DNA of 64,000 nucleotides from Boletus sp. NGJ (lineage: Eukaryota; Basidiomycota; Agaricomycetes; Boletales; Boletaceae). Shown piece after piece: positions 10,489 through 22,500 of the stretch. The notes below the pieces were generated by a model. It was not told the origin of the DNA, did not search any database, and saw nothing but the letters and a program-made list of their open reading frames with translations. The stretch is taken from the NCBI GenBank assembly GCA_019096195.1, contig JAGTXK010000219.1, positions 992,001 to 1,056,000 on the forward strand. Reading direction: 5' to 3'. Made by a program: the position numbers and the translations under genes. Each line of letters opens with the position of its first letter. Position 1 is the stretch's first letter.

Positions 10489-11719
10489 ATGGCTTCGCAG
10501 ATTGGGCCACAACCGGTGGAGGTCGACCTCGAAGAAACGCTGGCATCCCTAGAATCCCTACCATTGTTCATGAAATCTTTGCCCAACGAGGGCTCGGACG
10601 ACGTCGCGTTGCAAGCATTGCAGAGCCTCATATACGACGGTACGGCGGACGGTTTGTTGAAGCCCTGTTTTCTTGCGGTGTCACTGACCAGTTTCCAAAG
10701 AGATCGCACATAGTTTCAAGGAGCAAGGGAACGACTACTTCAAAGGCAAGCGTTACCGAGAAGCCATTGGTTTCTATACCCAAGGCCTCGATGCGAATCC
10801 GACAGACTCTGCACTGCAGGAAGCTCTATACTGCAATCGCTCTGCTTGTAATCTTGAGCTGAGTATGTGGAATCTTTCATCCCACAGTGACCGCTGACCG
10901 CCAAGGCAGAAAACTATGGCTTGGTGCTCAAGGATTGCTCAAAAGCATTGAGTCTTAACACCAAATCGTCGAAAGCATTATATCGTTCAGCAACAGCGCT
11001 GCTAGCTCTGGATCGGCTTGAGGAGACTCTGGACTGTTGCGATCGATGTCTCATATTCGATCCTCGTAATCAATCCGTACAATCCCTTCGGTTACGCGCA
11101 GAGAGCACAAAGCAAGCAAAAGACCGTCAGCGTCAAGAAAAGGAGGAGCGGTTACGCAGAGAAAAGGAAGAGAACCAACTCCTCCAGAGAGCAGTCAAGG
11201 TAAGCAGTTTGTTGCCTTTAGCACTGGCGTTGAACCCTCGATTGGTAGGAACGACACCTCTACCCGACCAGCAACCCACAGGAGACATTGGATAACCCGC
11301 ATTCTCCACACTTTGACTCTGACGATCCAACTCGCTCGACGCTCATTTTTCCAGTTTTCTTCTTGTACCCTCAGTATGCGACATCGGATGTCATTGCTCA
11401 TTTCGCGGAAGATACCACTTTCTACGCCCATATATCTCAGATGTTCCCGCCACAAGCGCCTGCACCGACCTGGGACGAAAAGCAAGAGTACACGGCTAGT
11501 GGCCTTGTAGTGTATGCAATGACGCGTCGAAGACGGTTGCTCAAGGTTGGAAAGAAGATGACACTACGAGACGTGTGCAGGGCAGCGAAGGAGAAGGAGG
11601 GAGAATCTGCGGATGGACTGGAGATAAAAAACGGGTATTTGACCTTTGCGGTGCTACCAAGGGGCGACAAGGAACAGTCTTGGGTACACGAGTACAAGCG
11701 TAGCAGAGACGTGTCCTAG
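10489..11719 (+). CDS. CNS1: TPR co-chaperone of Hsp90 (Cns1/TTC4)
   Basis: Tetratricopeptide co-chaperone that binds Hsp90/Hsp70 C-termini and, in yeast, assists eEF2 folding; cytosolic and nuclear. Exons 10489..10639, 10701..10862, 10910..11199 and 11249..11719 give 357 residues. Three TPR units run from about residue 55 to 165 (FKEQGNDYFKGKRYREAIGF, ALYCNRSACNLEL, SSKALYRSATALLALDR). A charged helix follows (KDRQRQEKEERLRREKEE), and then the 'wheel' domain: STLIFPVFFLYPQYATSD, near the start, through GYLTFAVLPRGD at the C-terminus. The start was set at the ATG of MASQIGPQ. It is divergent from the flavoprotein gene and lies 286 bases upstream of RPS7. Confidence 0.93.
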
Positions 11720-12005
11720 GGAGGGGTCGAATCGAGTGGGGCGGTCGAGTTCCCTAAATAGGCTACTTGGTCGTGTTTGGTTGGATGGGAGACGGGCCCA
11801 TCCAACGAGGCTGACCACACAAAAGACATCGACAAAGGCGTCAAGCTCGGTGAGTCTATCTCAGACTGTCGGCGCCCCGTAATGTTGTTGGATGGGCTTT
11901 CCGAGGGACGTGGGGCTGCGACATCCAGCAAGAAACGCTCGGATTCGGTGGATGTGCACTTGTGCGGCAGGATGGGTGCTGACTGTAAGTCATCTCTAGG
12001 CTATC

Positions 12006-12698
12006 ATGTCCGTCAACCACAAGATCCTTCGTACCGCCAACGCTCCCCAAACATCTCCGGATGAGACTGAAACCAGTCTCGCCCAGGCCCTTGTTGACCT
12101 GGAGAACAACGTCCCCGAGCTCAAGGCCGAGCTCCGTCCCCTGCAGATTTCTGCTGCCCGCGAGGTTGACGTCCGAGGTGGCAAGAAAGCTATCGTCGTC
12201 TTTGTCCCCGTTCCACAATTGAAGGCGTTCCGCAAAATCCAGCCACGGTATGTGTGTCCTTGGAGAGGCTGATCGCCAACCTGAAGTTGGATATTACAGG
12301 CTCACCCGAGAACTGGAAAAGAAGTTCTCCGACAGACATGTTGTTTTCGTCGCCCAGCGTCGGATGCTGAGCAAACCCACGCGTAACTCGCGCACCAAGC
12401 AAAAGAGGCCGCGTTCCCGCACACTCACGTCAGTACACGAGAAAATTCTCGAAGATCTTGTCTTTCCCACCGAGATCGTCGGGAAGAGGACGCGTGTTGC
12501 TGTGGACGGCTCGAAACTATTGAAAGTGTAGGTGATATGTGCTGACTGGCAACGGGCCGTGCTGAGCGCTGGTACAGGATCCTTGACTCGAAAGACGCCA
12601 CGTCGCTGGAGTACAAGCTGGACTCGTTTTCGTCGGTGTACCGTCGCTTGACTGGCAAGGATGTGGTGTTTGAGTTCCCGCCCGCGGGCCAGGAGTAG
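12006..12698 (+). CDS. RPS7: 40S ribosomal protein S7 (eS7)
   Basis: Small-subunit ribosomal protein eS7, needed for 18S rRNA maturation and later translation. Exons 12006..12247, 12300..12527 and 12578..12698 give 196 residues, the normal size. Clear family stretches are [82 protein letters not shown] and the C-terminal [15 protein letters not shown] donor at about 11851 and a CTAG acceptor just before the start suggest a 5' UTR intron, common in fungal ribosomal protein genes; the exact 5' exon is not settled. Confidence 0.97.
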
Positions 12699-12992
12699 AG
12701 GATGTACGTAGTGGACGATATGTGTTCGTTATGTTTTCAAAATCGATGGGCACGCCCGTTATGTAGACCTCTCACGTTGCCGCTGTGTGCCACAAGAACG
12801 GAGAGCGCCCAAGTCGAGTGCGCGGCTGTGAGTGAGAGCGCACGTGAGCCCGGTCGCGTCAGGTCGACTGCTACCGAGTTGGATCTCTTGCACTCATCTT
12901 GACCCGCTCCTGCCGTCCTTCCTCTTCCTCTATCTCCCCCTCCCCCTCCCCGCCCTCCGTGGCAACCCCAAACGCCGTCGACGCCCCTCGGA

Positions 12993-14339
12993 ATGGCCGA
13001 CTATCTCGCTTGGGACCGCCCCTCACCGACCAGGTATGAGCACGGCATAGATGCCAAAATAGTCGTCATGGGCAATACAGGTTCGTCGCCCTTACACTCA
13101 CGGTGTCCGCCCCAAATCTCACTCCGATACCCCCACATAGGCGTTGGGAAGACCAGTCTGCTCCATCGGTATACACAGAACAAGTTTGATCCCAGGAACG
13201 CGACGTCGACCACCGGTGCCTTCTTCGTTACCAAGAAGGTGTACGTCGACGGCCTCAAAGTTCGCCTGCAACTTTGGGACACGGCAGGACAGGAGAGATT
13301 TCGTAGCATGGTGGGTTTCACCCCTCCCTACCTCTCGCATCTAAAACCGTCCCAGTTGCTGACAACCACCTAGGCTCCCATGTATTATCGAGGTGCCAAC
13401 GCTGCCCTCCTTTTGTATGATATAACGAACGCTTCTACGTTTGACGATATACGAGGTTGGCTTGCAGGCAAGTGTTTATATTCCCTTCCGACATTCCAGC
13501 TCCTCAACCACTCTATCAGAATTAAAGAAAAATTGCCCACCAGAACTCATTATCTACATTGTTGGTTCCAAAGCTGACTTGCATCACCAACGCCAAGTCA
13601 CCCCAGATCTTGCACGTTTGTCTCTACATAACTGGTTTCCCCCACCCAAACCTCCATCTCCTCCACCGCCGCCGCCGCCTCCACAATCCACCTTGTCATA
13701 TATTCGTCCGAGGTTCACCTCGTTCACCAGCATTCGCTCTGCTCCATTGAATTCCACGCCGGTCAAATCATCCCCTCCTCACAGCGCCTCTTACCTTGAT
13801 CCAGCAATCAGTGATGGGCTTAAACGTTGCAACACTTCAAGCGGCCTCCCACGCTCGAAAACCACCGGCGGAGTAAAGTTAGACAGATCAAAGACCTTGG
13901 AATCTTCTCGCCCTACGCAATCGGGGTTCAGTTCCCACTTCGGACGGCATGCCGGAAGGTGGAACGAAAATACAGAGACGAGCAGCATTAGTTTGGAGGA
14001 AGATGACGCGGAGGAGGGCCAGGAATGGGGCCTTCACCAGGGTATGGAACTCTTCGAGGTTTCTGCAAAGGACGATTGCGGTGAGAAGACGTGCTACGCT
14101 CTCTTGCCACTTCTAATCGCCCTTTTCCCATGGCAGGTATCCAAGTACTCTTCGATTCTCTCATTGGAGCGATAATTGAGAGAAAGGATGTCATCGAACA
14201 AGAGAACGAACTCCGAAAGCGCGATAGCGTCCTTCTGACGTCCGCGAGCACACCCACATGGGCAGCTCAGGCAGAGGAAGAAGAGGCACGCGAAAAGGCA
14301 CGCTGTTCTTCGGGAGGCTGGAGTTGTTGCTCTTCGTGA
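12993..14339 (+). CDS. Rab-family GTPase with long Pro/Ser insert
   Basis: Ras-superfamily Rab GTPase for membrane traffic. Exons 12993..13080, 13141..13310, 13374..13467, 13520..14080 and 14137..14339 give 371 residues, well above the usual 200-220. G1 is GNTGVGKTS (about residue 27), G2 contains TSTTGAFF, G3 is [13 protein letters not shown], and [18 protein letters not shown] is Rab-typical. G4 reads GSKADL rather than NKxD, and G5 is ELFEVSAK. Between G4 and G5 sits an insert of about 160 residues, starting with a polyproline run and rich in Ser/Arg/Lys. The C-terminus [11 protein letters not shown] supplies cysteines for prenylation. Intron 3 (13468-13519) has a GC donor (GCAG|GCAAGT). 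Nearest classical relatives seem to be Rab22/24/31-like; I cannot assign a fixed Rab number. Confidence 0.9.
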
Positions 14340-14722
14340 GAGCCTCCCTCGGACAATTCATCGCGACTACTTGTTTCGGCATGCTCCCACTATCTACTGC
14401 ACTTCCTGTTCCCCCACACTTTGCTATGTCTTATGCAGTGCCTCTATGGTTCCTAGGCTCACTTTGACACCGTGTCAACCTCACCAAGTCCACATCTTCC
14501 CATCCTCCTTCTACCTTTATTCACTTCTGAGTTATCTCTTTATACCATATATTCTACGTTAAATAGATACAGATTAACCATGTGTTTATAGTTGACATCG
14601 CCCTCAAAGATCGGCAATCATACTTTTCATCGCTGCTTGCGCGGGCAGGCTGCCCAGATAGGAAGGCGTACATGAACTGCCTTTTCAGAGGGTCGCCTGA
14701 GGTCTCTTGTCCCCTAGCCGCC
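14340..14722. other. Intergenic region between Rab and AMMECR1 genes
   Basis: Non-coding as far as I can see. It is T-rich after the Rab stop, includes TATACCATATATTC near 14540 and leads into the AMMECR1 start. An upstream in-frame extension of AMMECR1 to 14582 begins with a non-ATG codon or an unconserved segment and was not used. Confidence 0.5.
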
Positions 14723-15568
<846 letters not shown>

Positions 15569-15640
15569 CACACAATCATGAATTGTAAACTCTGCCACAA
15601 TTGTATTAGACTGCACATACAGCGAAATGCGTGGACGTGT

Positions 15641-17416
15641 CTAATCTCCTGGGGTGAAAATGGACCTCCTCATTTCTTCCAAACGTCCACTCCAACCATC
15701 ACCATATTTGGCTTCCAACTTGATCCATACCTCGCGGAGCTTGGCGGCGTCATGCCCACTCGTCTTGTCAATTGCGACCAGGATCCAGTAAAGAAGTCTA
15801 TCGGTTGGCTTTGGGAGGCTCGGGAGCTGTAAAAACGCAGCGAATACAGTCTCTAGAGTGTCCTGGTCCCAAGTAACCTGTGAACACGGGAAAAGCGCTG
15901 CGATGGGTCCCGCCTCCACTGTACGATGCTCTGGGTTTTGTCCATGGCGGGCAAACCCGAGGAAAAGTCCTCTAAAGGCTGCCATCGATGGTTTATAGTA
16001 CACTGGGTCGACTGTTGTGTCATCCGTGCGGACACCAGCTTCGCGATTGGGGGTTGAAAGCATATCGACAAAGACACCGAGGGCGTTCCTCAGGTCCCCA
16101 TGGTAAGCAAGGGTCTGAATCATCATCGTGTAGGTAATCTCGTCGGGTTCAAAGCCGTCCAGAATGTCAAGTCCGACGATGTCGCGGATGTAGCGCGAAT
16201 CCTCATCTATGTTGTATTCTCCAAGATTGGGTGTAGGCTTGACGTTGCTGCGGAGAACGCGGTAAACGCGTAATGCGACGTCGAAACGCCCATTCTGCGC
16301 ATACGCCCATAAACATGCATTGATCCCGTCCAAGCCAACTTCCAGACGTTGCTGTTTCATCTTGCGCAGCGTGGAGCGAACACTACGCAAGTCTTTCCGC
16401 GCAGCAAAGTAGCGGAGGAGACATAGATGAGTGTATCGATCGGGCGGAAGACCCGAGACAAGCAGGAGGGATGACGCGTGACGGACAGTAAGTGGCAAGT
16501 TGGAGCGAGAAGCGATGGATAGAAGAATATTATACGTCCAGATATCTGGTTCCTGCTGCTTCACACAAGAATCGGCATCTGCATCGAGGGCCTCATCAGC
16601 GGAGGCAGCATTCCCCGCGGGCAGGACACCTTTCTTATTGAAGATGTCGAGGGAATTTTCGTAATCCTCTAATCTCGTCTTGTGCCACTGTTTTCCGGCA
16701 CTGTCTATCAGTGTGTTCCACTCCCATAAACGAAGCTGGCCGCGATTCTTTTGCAGAGTCTTCAGAACGGAAAGGAGTTGAAGATGAACGGTGCAAGTCC
16801 GGGGTTTGATTGACGCAAGGAGTCGTACTAATTTGTGAAGTAAGTGATGTGATATCGCGACTCGATACGAAAGCAATTCCTGGTAAGCTGCCCATGCACG
16901 CTCGGGAGACTTGGCCGTGAGCATGACCCACAGAAGCGTGCGACGTTTCTGAGCAGGACATTTTCTTTCGGCATGGTCGAGAGCTCTGTGAGGCCGCTGG
17001 ATGCGTGACACACGTCCGTGTTGTTGGTGGTCTTGGGTGTCTGAGAGCGAGTCGAGGCCAACGAGATGATCGACGCTGTTTTTGTCTGTAGGCAGCGCCA
17101 GCATACGAGAAAAGAGAGGAGGGTGATTCAAGCAGGGTGTCCCGTTGGCGGAGACAGTAGGGTGAGAAGGAAGCAAGTGAGCATTCGGACCCTTGTAGCT
17201 GTTCGTTGTCGATGTAAGGCGGTTCCCTGGCCCGTTTCGTTCTTCTAGCACATTTTGCGGATGGGGTGAAGTAGAAGAGATTCTGCTGCGTGGTAAACGG
17301 ACCGGGGCTGTCAAACGACCTCTCACAAAAAGGACTGGATGCCGCAAAAGCCTGCATGGTATTTGGGAGGACAGGGCGGGCAAAGATCTGAGGCCCAGCG
17401 TGGACCCTATAAGCAT
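15641..17416 (-). CDS. Pentatricopeptide-repeat protein, mitochondrial
   Basis: A single uninterrupted frame of 591 residues. The N-terminus (MLIGSTLGLRSLPALSSQIP) is basic and Leu/Ser-rich, as expected of a mitochondrial presequence. Helical-repeat segments with PPR spacing run from about residue 165 to 500: DIWTYNILLSIASRSNLPLT, DRYTHLCLLRYFAARKDLRS, GINACLWAYAQNGRFDVALR, DEITYTMMIQTLAYHGDLRN and KPSMAAFRGLFLGFARHG. PPR proteins bind organellar RNA and control its maturation or translation; the target here is unknown. It is read convergently toward AMMECR1, stops 73 bases apart. Confidence 0.85.
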   Translation of the reverse strand: MLIGSTLGLRSLPALSSQIPCRLLRHPVLFVRGRLTAPVRLPRSRISSTSPHPQNVLEERNGPGNRLTSTTNSYKGPNAHLLPSHPTVSANGTPCLNHPPLFSRMLALPTDKNSVDHLVGLDSLSDTQDHQQHGRVSRIQRPHRALDHAERKCPAQKRRTLLWVMLTAKSPERAWAAYQELLSYRVAISHHLLHKLVRLLASIKPRTCTVHLQLLSVLKTLQKNRGQLRLWEWNTLIDSAGKQWHKTRLEDYENSLDIFNKKGVLPAGNAASADEALDADADSCVKQQEPDIWTYNILLSIASRSNLPLTVRHASSLLLVSGLPPDRYTHLCLLRYFAARKDLRSVRSTLRKMKQQRLEVGLDGINACLWAYAQNGRFDVALRVYRVLRSNVKPTPNLGEYNIDEDSRYIRDIVGLDILDGFEPDEITYTMMIQTLAYHGDLRNALGVFVDMLSTPNREAGVRTDDTTVDPVYYKPSMAAFRGLFLGFARHGQNPEHRTVEAGPIAALFPCSQVTWDQDTLETVFAAFLQLPSLPKPTDRLLYWILVAIDKTSGHDAAKLREVWIKLEAKYGDGWSGRLEEMRRSIFTPGD

Positions 17417-17675
17417 AGGTGTCCAGTACAGTCATCCTTGCAATGCAGTGAGTGACTTTTATCTTTTCGTGGACATAGGTAGTGTACCTACCGACGTGGT
17501 TGTGACGGTCCTAATGAGAGCGCTCGTCAAATGCGACCGTGGTTGGGCTGCGCCACAGCAGCCACACAAAAATTCGGTTCTTTCTGCTCACTCATGGGCA
17601 GGGCTGGCATTCATAGCAACGAAGATAATGGTGTATAGAGGAAAATAGTGCCTAAGTAGTACGTGAAACATGGAA

Positions 17676-19174
17676 TCAATCCCTGGCCTTGAGCGTTCCC
17701 AAGAACGCAGCCTTTTCCTCGACAGTTTGGAAGGAGCCATGCTGTACGACACATCAGCTCGAGAGATATCATGATGGAGAAGGCATGATCACTTACACCG
17801 AACTTGGACGACGTGTCGATGAATTTGAGCTCGATTTTCTCAAGGTCCCGGCGTGAGGTGTGGGTCATCAAAGATTTACGGAGTGTAATGACACGCTTCT
17901 TGGTACCAGGAACTGAGCCCTTGAGCATCAAGTAATCGTTCTTCACCACACCATAATGGGGGAAGCCACCCAATGGCGTAATCGTCTTCTTCGTGATATC
18001 CGACTCAGTTGAAGCATTGGAGTCGTCGGAGCCGAGGCCGATGCGGTATATCTTCTTGTTGAGTTCGGTGCGGTGGTGGTAGCCGTCTAAATACACAGTC
18101 AGTGATGTGCGTTTCAGTTCAAGGTCGCAAGATGTAGTCACTTTGACCGGCACGGGCCACGGAGAACATGACCTTGGAAGGGTGCCATGCACCAACACAA
18201 GCAACTTTGCGGAGACCCTTGTGAGTCTTGCGGGGAAGTTTCCTTGTGCCCCAACGGTGAGTAACACCCTCGAAACCGTGACCCTTGGTGACGGCGATGA
18301 CGTCAATAACTTCATGTTGCTCAAACACGGCAGCGACATCGACGGGCTTCTCGAACAAGCCGTGCGCAAACTCGACCTTGTCAGCGACGGAGCCACCGTT
18401 AACCTGAATTTCCATGAGGTGGGCTTTCTTCTGGCTGAGGCCGGTCTTGCGAATTTGAGTGTGTGCAAGGACACGGACGACAGTGCAGTATTTGCGGATG
18501 CGTTCAAGCTCGCGAGCAGTGGACTTGCCACCATCCTCTGCGTGTTTCTTTGCGTAGCGAGTGAAGGCCTTCTTCTTGGAACGGTACCAGTTCTTATAGA
18601 AGCGACGCTTGACCTCGTCTGAGAGGTGGGACGCCCAGACGGTGGTAAGGGTGCGAAGACCACGAGGAGTTTCGACGTAGCCGACGACACCCACAACGAT
18701 CAAGGGGGGTGTTTCGACGATTGAGACCGCCTCGACGATCTCGCGTTTATGCATCTCTACAAAGGGGGTGAGGAGGGAGGAGGGAGTGCTGTGAAGGTAA
18801 GACACGTACTAGAACCCTGGCGCTCGAGGTCACGAACGATGTGGGTCATTCCGGCCTTGTAGCCCATGAAAGCAGTCAGGTGGACGGGCTTTTTTGGGGT
18901 CATCCTGTTCTGGCGCATTGAGAGGACGGAAGCAAAACTGCAGGTTGTACAAACCTTTGGGAAGGACTTGACCTTTCCACGGTGGCGCGCGGCACGTTTG
19001 CGGGGGAGAAACCCGAGGGAGCCGTGACGGGGTGCTTCATACTGGGTGGATATGGTCAGTGGATAAGACTTTGAAGGAGATCGGCGAAGACGCGAACCTT
19101 GCGGTGACTAGGAGGCAAACAGGACGTGAGCAACGAGCACAACGAACACATTCGTGAGTGCATACGCACCTCAT
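17676..19174 (-). CDS. RPL3: 60S ribosomal protein L3 (uL3)
   Basis: Large-subunit protein uL3 near the peptidyl-transferase centre. Exons complement(17676..17741, 17797..18086, 18142..18756, 18810..18909, 18955..19041, 19098..19107, 19170..19174) give 390 residues. The first coding exon is only ATGAG and the second is a 10-nt microexon, TCACCGCAAG; together they encode MSHRK, followed by [17 protein letters not shown]. Other landmarks: [57 protein letters not shown], the loop with [12 protein letters not shown], and the C-terminal [16 protein letters not shown]. The acceptor at 18909 is the one that keeps frame into MTPKKPVHL. An open frame lies antisense to it (18107-18622) and is taken as a shadow. 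Confidence 0.97.
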
Positions 19175-19374
19175 CTTGAGGGTGGGAGACGTCGACGACG
19201 GCGACGAAGACGCGGACGAGGCAGGTGATGATGCGTGCCGGAGTTTGCCGAGACGTGGCTGATGAGCTGTATAGTACTTCCTGTTTTGAACAGCCCCTGT
19301 CTCTGGCGATTCTCACGAGATACACGTCGCGCGCGGCGAGCAGGTCGCTGTGGAGTGCGATGGACGCGCCGAGG

Positions 19375-19455
19375 ACGCGTAGGAGGTGCGCGAGGGGCGT
19401 TGTTGGTGTGAACGAGAGACGCGACGCGAATACGTGATGATTGCCATAAACGCGT
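19375..19455 (+). promoter_or_regulatory. Two MluI cell-cycle boxes upstream of MRC1
   Basis: ACGCGT occurs exactly at 19375-19380 and 19450-19455, with ACGCGA-type near matches around 19422-19430. All lie within 150 bases of the MRC1 start at 19523 in the 348-base divergent promoter shared with RPL3. ACGCGT is the binding site of the fungal MBF (Mbp1/Swi6-type) G1/S factor, which controls replication genes. Function here is inferred. Confidence 0.55.
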
Positions 19456-19522
19456 CAGTCACGTTCGTGGGACGGTCACGTCTCTCTCTACCACCACTGA
19501 CAGCGCCTCTTCATACCCAACC

Positions 19523-22500
19523 ATGGCCCTCATCGATGACAACGCCGACAACGCCTCCTGCTCGCCCAACAAGCCCATAAAGCGTGCTCCGGTGGTATAT
19601 GGCAAGCGGTCGAACCACCACCCTCCCCCTTCTCCCATGGTCCCTGCAGATGAGCACGAGAGTCCTGTTCATCATGCCCGCGTGGTGCCCTCACAACGGC
19701 GCGGGTCCTCTCTGTCTCCGTCCATCCACGCGTCAGACAATAAACTCTCCCGCAGTCCCGACGCAGTTGATCCCTTCCAATTTGGTTTCAGGCGTCAGTT
19801 GAAAGCACTAGATGAGCAATTCGATGACCATGGCGCGCAGTCATCCAAGCCAGGCTCGTCCCCATCCAGCCAAGCCGTGCGTGCTGGACCGTCTCAAGTA
19901 AAAAACCTTCAAAGGGTCTCCATGGGTACTACAAGCCTCTCTTGTGAAGCGCGCCGTTCCTCTGGAGAACTCTCTCGTACCTCATTACCTCCATCTCCAA
20001 CCTCTTGCCGCGCCACTTCTGCTCAAGAAACCCCACCCGAGTCCCCCCTTGTGCACCGACGTCCAAGAAGAGCCCCAATTCTCTCTGATTCAGAAGCGGA
20101 AGAACCAAGCAACTCATCTTCTGTCTCGCCTGTTCGCCACGCTATCACAACACCGCACACTCGTTCATCTCCAACCCCGCCTACTTCCGGGGAAATCTCG
20201 ATGGTGAGTAGAAAGGGGAAGGGAAAGGCACCCGCTCGCGACGTGCTGCCGCTTCTCTTTGACGGTGAACGATCCTCGGCTGCTGAGCTTCCAGCCAAGT
20301 CAAAGAAAACGAGGCGAAACGAACCCTTAGCACGCCACAAGACAAAGGTACAACTCCTCGCTCGTGTCCACTTTTGACTTGTCTAGTGCTAAAATTTGCC
20401 ATAACAGGCACCGACCAAGAAGGAACGACGCGAGGCTGCATTCGAATCCTCCCGAATTGCGGCTAACCGCCCTGTGGAGGTCGTACGTACCCAAGAGCAA
20501 AAACACTCGCTGTCTGCATTCTTTGCCAGTCTCCAGTAAGCCTAATGGTCTCGTCAGCCAACCAACAATTGTGCTCATGTCCCCTGTTAGGCGGGAAAAC
20601 ATTGCGACCCCAATTCCGGGCATTGAGTTGCCGTCAGACCCGATCGAGAGGTTCTCGTCCCCGACTGACAACTCAACGCGAGTACCCCCTCTGAGCAGTG
20701 TGTTTGGCGCACCCACAGGACTCTTAAGAACCTCTGCGTACGCAGGAACAAGCAATCGACCACCTCCATCCGAGAATACCAAGGCGCTCCCTCCTGCGGC
20801 GAGCGATTCTGATGACGAGTTGCCGTCAGTAGCGTCTATTATTCAACAAGCAAGTGGGAAACAGCAAAGGCTACAGGCGTTCAAGCAAGCCGCCTTGGAA
20901 TATGCCGACAACAAGAAAACTCGTGACATCGACAGCGAAGACGATGACTTGTTGATCGTCAAAGATGACATGCATGCCGTTGCTCGTGAGGAAGCTGCCC
21001 AGCGAAGGCTGGATAAGGTTTATGGTAGCCCAGCCAAGGACATAACCTCATTACGAAAAATCAAACATCCTAGTGTTCGCCCTGCCGTGGTTTCTCCTCC
21101 CAAGCTTTCAAATCAAGAATTGCAGGAGCTTGCTAAACCATCATTCGTACGTACTGGGAAAGCTGCCAGGGGTCAGCTCAGCAAAATGCAACTGGATCAG
21201 TTGATGATAATGCAACATACCCAAGAGCAGCTAAAGTCCATCAAACGACAAGAAGAGGAATGGGTCAAAGGGGGTGGAAAGTTGTCGCGGGATACTGGTG
21301 ATGACAGCACACAGACTTCACTTTCACAGAGGCTAGGAGCGTATGCTGAGCAGGCTCTCAAAGCAGTGACGATTGGCGATGCAGTTGGGGAGGAGGCGAG
21401 CACCGATGAGAGTGACGAAGATTATACTCCAGATTTACGAGGTTCCGTAAGCCCCGAGCCCATGGATACAGACGAAGAAGATGGGGAGGCGGGTGACACC
21501 ATGGAGGTTTCACAAGTTCGACAGCCACCAGTAGACGACGACGACGACGACATTGTCGCACCGTTGAAACGTAAGAAGTCCGGCCGGCAGAATCCTCGCG
21601 TTGTTGTGGGATCTGACGACGAAGGGGAACAACCCGCTCACCGTATCTTGCCCACTATACAGAAGGATTCCGCTTCCTCAATGGAATCTCAGACCGAGGA
21701 TGAGAACGACAAGGAGAACAGCGCGAAATTGATGTACGATCGCAGCGAGGACAAGGAGAATAAGGCTGTTGTGCGTCATGAGCTGTCATCCTCAGAGTCA
21801 GCGTTTGGCTCGAGACTAGGATCCCTACATGGTATTGAGGACGGCATTCCAAGGAGTCTCTCGCTTGCTTCGGTCACAGATTTCAATGACACCACAGATT
21901 CACCGAAGGGAAAGGCCAGGTCACCACTGAAAGACATTTCGAAAGACGAGGATGACCTTTTCTTATCTCCACCTCCCCCGAAATCTCGACTCACAGAGCG
22001 CCTTCTCCGCAGCGAAGTCATATCGCCACCCCGCACCTCTACGTCGACACTCGGCCTTGGATCTCCACCGGTATTGCGAAGTGAGCGCATCAGCCGGATA
22101 AATCGTCTTTCCTTAGATTCGGAGAATGATGAGAATGAGCCATGTGGAATTAAGCTGCTATACCCTTCCTTTCTGGAAAGGCTGCACAGTCAAGTCAGTC
22201 CTGAGCCTTCGTTAGCTGCCATTAATCCTGTTCCCAACGGCGGATTCTCCCAACTGTTTTCTGTTAGTTGATCCCTGTCTTCGACGGTATGACATTTTAC
22301 TGACCACGTCCAACTAGGCTGAGGATCGGAGCTTGAAGAAACCTGTCGAAGATGCGCAAAACCAAAGCTTGTCATTGACACTTGATGTCGGACTGAAGCC
22401 TGCCCTTGAGGTTAGCGGGACTCTAATGCAGAAAGCTGAAACTATATTTGAGAAAGAGCAAGAATATGTTATTGCTGCCGCAGTACAACAGAACGACAGA

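Noticed and set aside
18107-18622. 171-codon plus-strand frame
   Set aside because: Exactly antisense to the conserved RPL3 exon; a codon-bias shadow.
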